Of a DNA stretch of 33,409 bases, positions 18,408 to 26,409 are shown in pieces (position 1 is the stretch's first letter; each line of letters starts with the position of its first letter). Source of the DNA: Deltaproteobacteria bacterium (GTDB taxonomy: Bacteria > Myxococcota_A > Polyangia > JAAYKL01); assembly GCA_016935665.1 (NCBI GenBank), contig JAFGQN010000092.1:1-33409 (forward strand), written 5' to 3'. The position numbers were made by a program, and so were the translations under genes. The notes under the pieces were generated by a model. That model was not told the origin of the DNA and made no database searches. It saw only the letters and a list, made by a program, of their open reading frames with translations.

Positions 18408-19604
18408 ATGACTGGTGATAAAAAGAAAGAGAACAGATGGGCGAGGGTGTTGGATGACGCTGGGCTTCTCGATGAGGTTGAGGATGCATGGGAACTGCCG
18501 GAGGGTGGGCGCCTGAACGACGGTGCAACGCTGGAGGTCCGCACCAGTGTGCCTTCGGGGCCAACAGTTCCTGTTATAGAATCAAAATCCGAGCAAAGAG
18601 TGTCCAGGGACGATGAAACACAAAAGGTTATCACGGTGATCAGTGCTGATCCGACGAGCGGTTCAGAAGAGGATACGGTGCGAGTGTCGTACGCGGATGG
18701 GGGGCGAAAGCGGGATTTGACCGGCCGTCGACCGGAACGTGGCAGTCTGCCTTTGTCGCCGGTAACACCGGATGCCATGGTTGCGGAGTCAGAGAAAAAG
18801 GACCCGGCACCGCATTCGGATACAGATCCGGGACAATTCGCTTACCATACCCGTAACAGTTGGGACCAGTACCACGATGCGAAGCAACCCGAATACGCAT
18901 CCACCATCAACGAGGATGATGGATGGGCTACGTTAATGGATGACGACCGGGATACCCGGGAGGTGCCTACATTCTCTGAACGGCCTGCGACCAACCTCGT
19001 TTCGACGGCGGATGACGAAATTGATTTGGAATTCGACATATCCAGTCCGCTGGAGCCTGGCGAGCAAAGTGCGCTTTCGTCTGAATTCAACAATGGGCGG
19101 GAACGATTTGAACGTGGCAGCGCCCCTCGTGTCTCTATTCCCGATTTGCATGGTAATTTGGATGAACCGGCCGAGGACGGGATGATAATGGATGTCCCAA
19201 TGGCCTCGATGATTCCGGAACCCATCGAGCTGACTCCACCCAGTATGCACATTCAGATGGCCGAAAAATACGACATGAACGATTTTTCCGGCGCATTGGC
19301 CATTGCAGAGAAAATTCTGGAAACGTCGCCAGATGATATTGATGCATTTCAGTATAAAAAAAGCTGTCGCGACTGGTTGCTGCAGATGTACGAATCGCGT
19401 ATTGGCGATATGGAGAACATTCCTTCGTTGATAGTGTCCACCCATGAACTGATGTGGCGAAATCTGGATGCTGCTGCCGGTTTTGTACTGTCTCGAATTG
19501 ACGGTGTCAGCTCTTATTCTGATATTCTCGATATTTCCGGAATGCCGAAATTTGAAACCTGTCGCATCCTTTTCCAACTCCTCGAAGATGGCTTGATTAA
19601 GTAA
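18408..19604 (+). CDS. Acidic protein with TPR-like helices and a C-terminal winged-helix-like domain
   Basis: 398 residues, starting 22 nt after the hsp70 gene; the ribosome site is poor (AGGCGG about 11 nt away). Not recognised as a named family. The first 280 residues are acidic and low in hydrophobics, so probably disordered. A TPR-like pair lies near 285-325 (AEKYDMNDFSGALAIAEKILETSPDD). Residues about 340-398 (LSRIDGVSSYSDIL, CRILFQLLEDGLIK) resemble the N-terminal domain of the J-protein two genes upstream. There is no signal peptide or membrane segment. I infer a cytosolic partner or client of the Hsp70/J pair. A transcription-factor role is less likely, as the wing lacks obvious basic residues. 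Confidence 0.75.
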   Translation: MTGDKKKENRWARVLDDAGLLDEVEDAWELPEGGRLNDGATLEVRTSVPSGPTVPVIESKSEQRVSRDDETQKVITVISADPTSGSEEDTVRVSYADGGRKRDLTGRRPERGSLPLSPVTPDAMVAESEKKDPAPHSDTDPGQFAYHTRNSWDQYHDAKQPEYASTINEDDGWATLMDDDRDTREVPTFSERPATNLVSTADDEIDLEFDISSPLEPGEQSALSSEFNNGRERFERGSAPRVSIPDLHGNLDEPAEDGMIMDVPMASMIPEPIELTPPSMHIQMAEKYDMNDFSGALAIAEKILETSPDDIDAFQYKKSCRDWLLQMYESRIGDMENIPSLIVSTHELMWRNLDAAAGFVLSRIDGVSSYSDILDISGMPKFETCRILFQLLEDGLIK

Positions 19605-19662
19605 TTGCGTCGGTTATCGCTACTCCACAGGTTAGTCGCGCCCATTTCATATCCGAAGAGCC

Positions 19663-20529
19663 TCACACGTATCGATATACAATAGATGACACACCTCCCA
19701 TGTATCCACTGCCAAACAGATTCACGTGATTCAGCATGTGATACAGGTTGTACATATCCATGCGATCCTGCCAACCGTTTTGCATCGGCCAGTATTCGTT
19801 GTAGGCGGCGTAAAAGTGCCCCCCAAATCGTCCGAATAGCTGGGTCATGGCAATTTCCGCTTCCCGGTGACCGAAGTATGGCGCCGGGTCGATGATAACC
19901 GGTTCGCCATTCGGCCCGGTCATGGCGTTGCCGGACCAGAGGTCTCCGTGAATGATACTGGCGTTGCCCTCTGGCTCAATGATGAACTGGTCCAGTTTTT
20001 CCAGCAGTGTTGAAAGTGATTTTCGCAATTCACGTCCCAGCTGACTCGATGCCATTTTTATTTGAGGTTCCAAACGCATTTCCCCAAAAAAGTGTACCCA
20101 GCTGTCTCGATGCTCGTTGTACTGAGGTGTGGCGCCGATAAAGTTGTCGATGTCAAATCCGAAGCGGTCGCGACGAATCGTTTGATGCATATGGGCCAGT
20201 TGACGACCAAATTGTTCAAAGTAGTCCGCTACGCGCCCACTGCTGTCAAGGAATTCAAGCAGCAGGTATTGGCTCGAATTATCGCGAAATGCCGCTATCG
20301 GAGTGGGGATGCGGGGGCCACCATCACAGACCAGCATCTTTAACCCCATGGCTTCGGCCTCAAACATTTGCGGATGTGTCAGATTGTTCTGTTTTAAAAA
20401 CAGAGTTTCTCCATTGCTGAGATGCAATGTGCCAGTGTCGTTGATGCAGCCTCCTGCCACATTTTTTTTAGCGACGACTTGCACCGACTCGCCGAACAAC
20501 GTTTGAATTTTTTTTTGCAGTGTATTCAT
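19663..20529 (-). CDS. Fructosamine-3-kinase family protein
   Basis: 288 residues from the ATG with AAAGG 8 nt upstream (usual family length about 290); the frame is open further upstream without support. The family phosphorylates the sugar of glycated proteins at O3, after which the adduct falls off. Visible: the ATP-site lysine Lys46 (LFLKQNN), the catalytic loop HGDLWSGN (His194, Asp196, Asn201), the metal-binding Asp214 in IIDPAPYFGHREAEIAM, and ENFIGATPQ-like NFIGATPQYN. Bacterial members prefer ribulosamines and erythrulosamines where tested. It is the last gene of the minus-strand operon, 53 nt after the phosphatase gene. Confidence 0.93.
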   Translation of the reverse strand: MNTLQKKIQTLFGESVQVVAKKNVAGGCINDTGTLHLSNGETLFLKQNNLTHPQMFEAEAMGLKMLVCDGGPRIPTPIAAFRDNSSQYLLLEFLDSSGRVADYFEQFGRQLAHMHQTIRRDRFGFDIDNFIGATPQYNEHRDSWVHFFGEMRLEPQIKMASSQLGRELRKSLSTLLEKLDQFIIEPEGNASIIHGDLWSGNAMTGPNGEPVIIDPAPYFGHREAEIAMTQLFGRFGGHFYAAYNEYWPMQNGWQDRMDMYNLYHMLNHVNLFGSGYMGGVSSIVYRYV

Positions 20530-20582
20530 CCCGCAACCTTTTTCCATGGGGAGAGCCCCTTGCGGTGGCTCATAAATACATA

Positions 20583-21068
20583 CTATTTTTCTGGTGAAGC
20601 GGTATCTTTCAGCAGTTGTTCGCATGTTCTTTGAACAATCTGGAACACATGTTCGAATCCATCATCCCCGCCGTAGTATGGATCGGGAACTTCCGCACCT
20701 CCAGTCGCGTTGGGATCGAAATTTCGAAACAACTGAATTTTCTGTAAATGGGCCTCGCTGGTGGCAAGCTTGCGAATGTTGGAAAGATTCTCTTTGTCCA
20801 TGGCGAGAATCATGTCGTAATCATCCAGATCCTTTTTTTTCAACTGTCTCGCACGATGTATCATTTTCACGCCGTGGCGACGAGCCGTTTCCCGCATTCG
20901 AGCGTCGGGCAATTCTCCAACATGATAGCCGATGGTGCCCGATGATTCGATTTTGAACGCATCCTCCAGAGACGCTTTTTGCACCATATCCTCAAAGACC
21001 GCATGGGCAAGCGGGGAGCGACAAATATTTCCCATGCAGACAAACATGACATTGGTTTTGGTTTTCAT
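20583..21068 (-). CDS. Low-molecular-weight protein tyrosine phosphatase
   Basis: 161 residues starting MKTKTNVMFVCMGNICRSP, with AGGAAA just upstream of the ATG. The P-loop CMGNICRS (Cys11, Arg17) is the C-x5-R signature, and the general acid is in VPDPYYGG near residue 122. The family removes phosphate from tyrosine, and some members act on sugar phosphates attached to protein amines. The adjacent fructosamine-kinase-family gene is a recurring neighbour in bacteria and suggests protein repair rather than control of capsule kinases; no tyrosine kinase or capsule gene is nearby. It is 37 nt downstream of the SGNH hydrolase gene. Confidence 0.95.
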   Translation of the reverse strand: MKTKTNVMFVCMGNICRSPLAHAVFEDMVQKASLEDAFKIESSGTIGYHVGELPDARMRETARRHGVKMIHRARQLKKKDLDDYDMILAMDKENLSNIRKLATSEAHLQKIQLFRNFDPNATGGAEVPDPYYGGDDGFEHVFQIVQRTCEQLLKDTASPEK

Positions 21069-21105
21069 ATTACTTTCCTGTAAATTTACTTTTTGGCATT
21101 TTTCG

Positions 21106-21726
21106 TCAATCCAGTGCGCTACAGATTTCCAGCAATGCGTTTGCCATGGCGCGATACCCGTTGTCATTGGGGTGAACGCCATCGGGATAATAGAGCTGAT
21201 GTAAATCGAGCTGACCATTTTTCATATGGTCGGCGATGTCGGCCACAGGACAATTGGTTTCATTCGCCACTTTGTGAATCGCTCGGTAGTAGGGGGCAAT
21301 CCCCTTTTGCTGGTCGTTTGCAAGTAGTGGCCCTGAAGTGATCAACAGCGGCAATGTGTTGCAACGGATGGCTTTTTGAACAATGGTACGGAGTGACGCC
21401 TGGTACTTCTCCACCGAAACGCCGGCGTAAAAATCGTTTATGCCAAACTGGACGGTCAGCAGAACCGTTGGATAACCAAGAAGTGCGTCTGTCCGTCTCG
21501 CCCCACCGCTCGCTGTGTCGCCACAGACGCCTGCGTTCACCGCGGTAACAGTGGCATTTTGAAATGCCTGACGGATACCGGATATAAACAAATCAAAAAA
21601 ACTGCTTGTGGCTTCCCATCCGCAGGTGAGCGAGTCTCCAAGACCGACGATGCGGACACTATTGCCTTTTGCCAGCTGTTGGCGGACATTGCTGAAATGT
21701 TTTTTGCATTTGATTTCTGCGGGCAT
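21106..21726 (-). CDS. SGNH/GDSL hydrolase, cytoplasmic
   Basis: 206 residues; GGGAGGGGG lies just before the ATG. The four blocks are complete: GLGDSLT (nucleophile Ser32), NAGVCGDTASGG (Gly69), FGINDFYAG (Asn97) and DGVHPNDNGY (Asp182, His185). These enzymes are esterases or thioesterases, related to TesA/ArpE-like lysophospholipases. The substrate cannot be told. No signal peptide is seen, unlike periplasmic TesA. It sits between argF and the phosphatase gene, with gaps of 26 and 37 nt. Confidence 0.92.
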   Translation of the reverse strand: MPAEIKCKKHFSNVRQQLAKGNSVRIVGLGDSLTCGWEATSSFFDLFISGIRQAFQNATVTAVNAGVCGDTASGGARRTDALLGYPTVLLTVQFGINDFYAGVSVEKYQASLRTIVQKAIRCNTLPLLITSGPLLANDQQKGIAPYYRAIHKVANETNCPVADIADHMKNGQLDLHQLYYPDGVHPNDNGYRAMANALLEICSALD

Positions 21727-21752
21727 CTTCCCCCTCCCGGCGAAACCGGTGT

Positions 21753-22667
21753 TCAGCCCTTGATGAGTTTGACCAGGACGGCCTTTTGTGCGTGAAGTCG
21801 ATTTTCTGCTTCATCAAACACAACGGTATTGGGTAAATCCATGACGTCCGCGGTAATCTCTCTGCCCCGTTCCGCCGGGAGACAGTGCATCACGATGACA
21901 TCTTTTTTGGCTGCATTCACCACATCCATATTGACCTGGAATTTCTGCAGTTGCGCAACTTTGGTATCGATCTGATCCTTGGCGCCCATGGATGCCCACA
22001 CATCCGTGTAGATGACGTCGGCGTCTTTGACCGCTGCCTGGGCGTCGTGGTGAATGCTTACCTCTGAAATGCCACAGGCTTTGGTTTCTTTCAGAATCGC
22101 GGCATCGGGCAGCGTCTCGGGCGACGTTCCAATGCTTAAATGCATGGGAATGCGCTGAGCTGTGCGCAGCCAGGAGTTGGTCATATTGTTGCCGTCGCCA
22201 AGATAGGTCACCTTCAAATTGTCGAAATGGCCACGTTTCTCAAGAATGGTTTGCATGTCGGCCATCAACTGGCAGGGGTGCAGCAGATCCGTGAGCATAT
22301 TTACCACCGGCACTTCTGCATGGTGCGCCAGTTCTTCCACATCACTGTGGGAAAACGTACGGATGCAAATCACCGAAAAATAGCGACTCATCACTTTGGC
22401 CACATCGTGTATGGATTCCCGTTTTCCAAGTTCGATTTCCTGGTTGGTGATGTACACGCTGCTGCCGCCCAGCTGTTGAAAACCCACTTCAAAAGAACAC
22501 CGGGTGCGCAATGATTGCTTGTGAAAAATGAGGGCGCCCACACCCCCGTTCAGGATGTTCTGGTGTTCACCCCGTTTGGTTTTCTCTTTCATTTCAATGG
22601 CCAGATGCAGCGTCTCCAGCACTTCGTCGGTTGTGAAATCGGTTATGGAAAGAAAATCTCTTTTCAT
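21753..22667 (-). CDS. argF: Ornithine carbamoyltransferase
   Basis: 304 residues, normal length. It makes citrulline from ornithine and carbamoyl phosphate in arginine synthesis. The carbamoyl-phosphate motif reads SLRTR (52-56) instead of the common STRTR, HPCQ is at 130-133, the ornithine SMG loop at 226-228 (DVWASMG) and HCLPAERG at 261-268. DGNNMTNSW is also typical. The ribosome site GAGGAG is formed by the last two sense codons of the upstream gene, whose stop is 6 nt away, so the two are probably coupled. No other arginine genes are in the window. Confidence 0.96.
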   Translation of the reverse strand: MKRDFLSITDFTTDEVLETLHLAIEMKEKTKRGEHQNILNGGVGALIFHKQSLRTRCSFEVGFQQLGGSSVYITNQEIELGKRESIHDVAKVMSRYFSVICIRTFSHSDVEELAHHAEVPVVNMLTDLLHPCQLMADMQTILEKRGHFDNLKVTYLGDGNNMTNSWLRTAQRIPMHLSIGTSPETLPDAAILKETKACGISEVSIHHDAQAAVKDADVIYTDVWASMGAKDQIDTKVAQLQKFQVNMDVVNAAKKDVIVMHCLPAERGREITADVMDLPNTVVFDEAENRLHAQKAVLVKLIKG

Positions 22668-22673
22668 GACGGC

Positions 22674-23306
22674 TTACTCCTCGGCCCCCTCTATGATGTC
22701 AATTGCTTCCTGAGCGAGCATGCCGATGGTGACCGGGGCCTCGTCTTCATCATCGTCTTCAACTTCCACTTCTCTTTTATCCTCCACGAGTTTTTTGAGA
22801 ACTTCGACAGAATCAATGTCGCTGACTGACGCGCATGCTTCAATCGCTGCATAGACCACGTCGGTTTCTTCGAGCTCAAGGAATTTGTGAATGTGAGTGG
22901 TGGCAGCGGGGTCGTCAATCCAGGCTAGAATAAACGGCATCTCCAGCGCAGCACTGCCTTTGTTTTCGAGTGCATAGTCCACGGCAGCAGCGATGGAATC
23001 CACACCGTCTTCTGTGCCAAGTGAAATAATGGCTTCACCGAAGAGGTGACGGACCTCTTCATTGGGATGGGACAATGCCCTGGCCAGCTGGAGGGGACCG
23101 TCTTCGAGGGTGCAAATCATTTCTGCCACTCGAATCATGGGCAACGGTACAGAATCGTGTTCACCGGTTTTTTCAAGCAGGGTGTCTGCCAGTCCAACCA
23201 GTGCGGCTTTCCGATCCGCTTCAGGCTGGCCGTCAAAGTCGTCCTGCAGTGTCATGATTTTGGAATCCATTTCAAGGATTTCAGACAGAATTTTTGAAGC
23301 ATTCAT
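22674..23306 (-). CDS. Acidic alpha-helical (HEAT-like) repeat protein, unknown function
   Basis: 210 residues; AAGGAGAG precedes the ATG by 8 nt. No named family recognised. The sequence is helical and rich in Glu/Asp, with HEAT-like units (LARALSHPNEEVRHLFGEAI, IHKFLELEETDVVYAAIEAC) and a very acidic stretch VEVEDDDEDEA before a last helix. No signal peptide or transmembrane segment, so cytosolic. It is the first gene of the operon leading into argF. A role as a scaffold or adaptor is only a guess from the fold. Confidence 0.8.
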   Translation of the reverse strand: MNASKILSEILEMDSKIMTLQDDFDGQPEADRKAALVGLADTLLEKTGEHDSVPLPMIRVAEMICTLEDGPLQLARALSHPNEEVRHLFGEAIISLGTEDGVDSIAAAVDYALENKGSAALEMPFILAWIDDPAATTHIHKFLELEETDVVYAAIEACASVSDIDSVEVLKKLVEDKREVEVEDDDEDEAPVTIGMLAQEAIDIIEGAEE

Positions 23307-23349
23307 TGATTTGCTCTCCTTATTGGTTACAACCTTCTGGTGCGCGTTT

Positions 23350-23379
23350 CAGACCGGCTACCTTAGCAGACTCGGTCTG
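23350..23379. promoter_or_regulatory. 7-bp inverted repeat between divergent genes
   Basis: CAGACCG (23350-23356) and CGGTCTG (23373-23379) are perfect inverted arms 16 nt apart. They lie between the helical-repeat/argF operon (minus) and the Lpt permease gene (plus), about 10 nt upstream of the permease ribosome-binding sequence. They could be an operator serving both directions or a leader hairpin. Confidence 0.35.
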
Positions 23380-23400
23380 GATTGGCGAGAAGGAATTCCT

Positions 23401-24504
23401 TTGTCATTGATGAATCATATTGACAGTTACATCACAAAAGGAGTGGTGCGCTGGTGTATGACAGCACAACTGGGTGTATCGCTAATCTTTATCGTGACAC
23501 AATTGGTTCGTTTGGCCCCTCTGTTGTCCGGTGTGACTGTAAATCGAGACGTTCTTTTAATTGTTTTATGGGCGCTGGTTCCTCTGTGGGTTTGGTCACT
23601 TACGCCGGGATTTATGCTGGCGCTGTTTATGCAAACGGGCGCCATGGCTCAAAATGGAGAGTTCACTGCAATATACAGTACTGGGATTAGCCCGCGTCGG
23701 GCCATGCGTTGGCCCTTGATACTGGGAATTGTACTGTTTATATTGCATGTGCCTGTCTCTCTGGTGATAGCACCCATGGCTCAACAACGAATCGCGAACT
23801 CGTTGAAATCGCTTCTGGCAGAGGCAATCCCAAAGGCTCTGGAGAGCGGCACTTTTTCATATCCCGTTGAGGGACTTGTATTTTTTGCCGATGGGCGTAT
23901 GGGCCGTGGTCATTTTGCGGGAGTATATCTCGAATTTCAGCAGGGTTTGCAGCGACGCGTTCTCGTTTCTGAATCTGCCCAAATCGACGTTTTGGTACAG
24001 GATGAGGTTTTGCGGTTTGATATGTTTAACGGCGAGCTGTTTGACATATCAAACCCGCTTGTTACTTTGTCTTTTGAACAGTTGACAGTTCGCCTCCCGG
24101 TCCATTCGGCAGTTCAGTCCAGTATGGGGCTTTTTCACAGTTTTACAGCTGTTTCAACCGGTGGGTTGTATCAATCTGTTCATTCTGGCACGGCTTCACC
24201 TGGAGAGACTTTTGTTTTTTTTGACCGGTTGCTCAGTGCACCTGTTTTTCTTTTAACAATTATCATGTCCGCTTTTCTGGCGTTTTCCGTCCCCTGGAAA
24301 CACAGGTATGTGGCCGCTGTCATCGCAGTATTTATTTTTTTTATGCTGTATTTTGCAGCTCGCGTTGCACAGGTTTCAATGGCGTCGGGAATGATGGGCC
24401 CAATTGTCGCGGCCGGATTGCCTATGATGTTGATTTTGTGTTTCGTTGTTTTATGGTTTGTCATTGGATTGTTTGCCACGCGTTTTAAAAAAAGGTTCTA
24501 TTGA
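23401..24504 (+). CDS. LptF/LptG-family permease (YjgP/YjgQ)
   Basis: 367 residues from the TTG at 23401, which has AAGGA 6 nt upstream; the ATG at 23410 is the alternative (15 nt from the same site). The frame is open further upstream, but that part is antisense to another gene. The family forms the membrane part of the LptB2FG ABC transporter, which pulls LPS out of the inner membrane. The layout fits: two N-terminal membrane segments (GVSLIFIVTQLVRL, LLIVLWALVPLWVW), a third near ILGIVLFILHVPVSL, a periplasmic beta-jellyroll domain (about 130-260), then three C-terminal segments. GEFTAIYSTGISPRR is the coupling-helix region. LptF or LptG cannot be chosen. No lptB or second permease gene is in view. 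Confidence 0.88.
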   Translation: MSLMNHIDSYITKGVVRWCMTAQLGVSLIFIVTQLVRLAPLLSGVTVNRDVLLIVLWALVPLWVWSLTPGFMLALFMQTGAMAQNGEFTAIYSTGISPRRAMRWPLILGIVLFILHVPVSLVIAPMAQQRIANSLKSLLAEAIPKALESGTFSYPVEGLVFFADGRMGRGHFAGVYLEFQQGLQRRVLVSESAQIDVLVQDEVLRFDMFNGELFDISNPLVTLSFEQLTVRLPVHSAVQSSMGLFHSFTAVSTGGLYQSVHSGTASPGETFVFFDRLLSAPVFLLTIIMSAFLAFSVPWKHRYVAAVIAVFIFFMLYFAARVAQVSMASGMMGPIVAAGLPMMLILCFVVLWFVIGLFATRFKKRFY

Positions 24505-24584
24505 TTGTGAAATCCCCGGGTTTCGTGTAAATGTCGAGAAATCCGATTCCTCAAACGGAGGGGGGATTGCAGGGAGGACTGATT

Positions 24585-24794
24585 ATGTCATTATTTCCGA
24601 TGCTCGGAATGCCTGGAGCCACAGAGTTGTTAATCATCGCCGGAGTGATTGTTTTGATTTTTGGCGCAGCGAAATTGCCGAAACTGGGAAAAGGGCTGGG
24701 CGAGGGAATCCGCAATTTTAAAGATGGTTTAAAAGGCGGAGATGAGAAATCTTCAGATTCCACCGATTCCAAACCACCAAAGCTGGATGAATAG
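24585..24794 (+). CDS. tatA: Twin-arginine translocase subunit TatA
   Basis: 69 residues from the ATG with AGGGAGG about 8 nt upstream. TatA forms the pore through which folded proteins cross the inner membrane. It has the typical short N-terminus, one membrane helix (ATELLIIAGVIVLIF), the FGAAKLPKLGKGLG hinge and amphipathic helix, and a charged Ser/Asp/Lys tail ending SKPPKLDE. There is no tatB or tatC nearby. Length and the FGA-LP motif favour TatA over TatB. Confidence 0.92.
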   Translation: MSLFPMLGMPGATELLIIAGVIVLIFGAAKLPKLGKGLGEGIRNFKDGLKGGDEKSSDSTDSKPPKLDE

Positions 24795-24873
24795 AGAGTG
24801 ACACCGCCGAGAGTGGAATTCCCACAGGATGAATTCTGCCAATTCTGAAAATATTGCAAACGGGTATGTTCAA

Positions 24874-26058
24874 ATGAGTAAAATATCCACGCGTCTGGCT
24901 GCAATTGAGCCATCTGCCACTCTGGCAGTTACGCAGAAAACCGGAGAGCTGCGCGCCAAAGGCATTGACGTTATCGGGTTCAGTGCCGGAGAACCGGATT
25001 TTGCCACGCCGCAGCACATTATTGAGGCTGCCAAAGCCGCCCTCGATGCGGGCGCGACGCGTTACACACCAGCCGCCGGGACGGTGGCACTGAAGCGCGC
25101 GGTCGCGGCTCAAAACGAGCGGGTGCGCAAAATCTCCACCAGCGACGAGCAGGTCATCATATGTACTGGCGCCAAACACGTTTTGTATAATTTTTTTATG
25201 GCCGTGTTGGACGTTGGTGACGAAGTGTTGATTCCTTCGCCATTTTATGTGTCGTACCCGGACCAGGTGCGATTGGCAGGCGGTATTCCGGTAATGGTGC
25301 CCACATTCGCCCATGACAACTGGGTGATGGATCCGTCTCTGCTTGAAAAAGCAGTCACATCCCGTTCAAAAGTACTGCTTCTGAATTCGCCATCGAATCC
25401 CACTGGCGGTTTGTACAATCGGGACCAGATGAAGGCAGTCGTCGACAAGGCCATATCCCTGGGACTATATGTTATTTCTGATGAGATATATCGCGATTTG
25501 GTTTACGACGACCATGAATTTGTGTCTGCCATGTATTCGCCTGATGTCGATATGTCGCGCATTTTTATTGTAGACGGTGTTTCAAAGACTTACGCCATGA
25601 CCGGATGGCGTATTGGCTGGGGAATTGGCGATCCGGAAATAGTGGCCGCCATGACCAAGATTCAGGGGCAGGCGATTACCAATCCCACTGCCATTTCGCA
25701 GGAGGCCGCTCTGGCGGCTGTTGAGGGACCTCTGGATTTTTTGCCTGGATGGAAGCAGCAGTACCAGGCGCGTCGGGATGCGTTTGTTGCCGGGTTGAAC
25801 GCAATCGACGGCATGGAATGTAAAATGCCGCCCGGGGCGTTTTATGTGTTCCCGGATGTAACGCAGATTCTTCCGAAAATGGCGCCTGGCAGTACCGATA
25901 TTGATTTTGCCAAATGGCTGCTGGAAAACGCGAATGTGGCGGTAGTGCCGGGCACGCCTTTTGGCGCGCCTGGATATATTCGATTGGCATACGCTACGAG
26001 TATGGAATTGATTATCGAGGGGCTTTCCCGAATGACCATCGCCTGTCGCAAACTGTAG
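24874..26058 (+). CDS. Class I pyridoxal-phosphate aminotransferase (aspartate aminotransferase, subgroup Ib type)
   Basis: 394 residues from MSKISTRL (CGGG upstream); an in-frame ATG at 24829 would add 15 residues with a poor ribosome site. It transfers the amino group of aspartate to 2-oxoglutarate; some subgroup Ib enzymes also transaminate prephenate. The characteristic blocks are GEPDFATPQHI, AGTVALKRAV, LLNSPSNPTGG, SDEIYRDLVYD, the PLP lysine Lys238 in DGVSKTYAMTGWRIGW, and a substrate-binding Arg in IRLAYATS. It may be read with tatA, which ends 79 nt upstream. Confidence 0.93.
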   Translation: MSKISTRLAAIEPSATLAVTQKTGELRAKGIDVIGFSAGEPDFATPQHIIEAAKAALDAGATRYTPAAGTVALKRAVAAQNERVRKISTSDEQVIICTGAKHVLYNFFMAVLDVGDEVLIPSPFYVSYPDQVRLAGGIPVMVPTFAHDNWVMDPSLLEKAVTSRSKVLLLNSPSNPTGGLYNRDQMKAVVDKAISLGLYVISDEIYRDLVYDDHEFVSAMYSPDVDMSRIFIVDGVSKTYAMTGWRIGWGIGDPEIVAAMTKIQGQAITNPTAISQEAALAAVEGPLDFLPGWKQQYQARRDAFVAGLNAIDGMECKMPPGAFYVFPDVTQILPKMAPGSTDIDFAKWLLENANVAVVPGTPFGAPGYIRLAYATSMELIIEGLSRMTIACRKL

Positions 26059-26409
26059 CTTTTTGCGTAATAAATTTCCTGTTCGCGATCAGATTTAATT
26101 AGTTCGTAATTTTCTTAAAAAAAATTACATTTTTACTGACAGCCGTTGCCTACATCCAGCGAAAGTTGTGCTGTACTCGGATTATTTCGGTCTGCATAAA
26201 AGAAATGTCTGATTTTCTTCATGAAAATGACACGTGCGAGGAATTACTTCTCCCTTTTTTTGACTGGGATGGCACTATATCGGCGACTTTGGATTTGAGG
26301 CTTTTATCTGTTTTGAGCTTCTGTCAAATTTCATTTTCACTATAGTCTATTGGGGGGTGAAATGAAGATGGCAACTTGCATGAGTTGCATTGATGCAAGG
26401 ACGGGCTGC
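26059..26409. promoter_or_regulatory. AT-rich intergenic region upstream of the porin gene
   Basis: No gene is seen in these 351 nt. It contains a likely AT-rich terminator at 26106-26134, a possible -10 box TATAGT at 26341-26346 with no good -35, and a short ORF start (ATG 26362 after GGGGGGTG) that is in frame with the porin. A 7-bp hairpin CTTGCAT/ATGCAAG (26375-26381 and 26393-26399) lies directly before the chosen porin start and overlaps its ribosome site AAGGA (26397-26401). Confidence 0.5.
26106..26134 (+). terminator. Possible AT-rich terminator after the aminotransferase gene
   Basis: A perfect 8-bp inverted repeat GTAATTTT / AAAATTAC with a 7-nt loop is followed by ATTTTT, 48 nt after the aminotransferase stop. 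The stem has only two G-C pairs, so its stability is low. The location, before a long gene-free stretch and a new operon, supports it. Confidence 0.35.
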
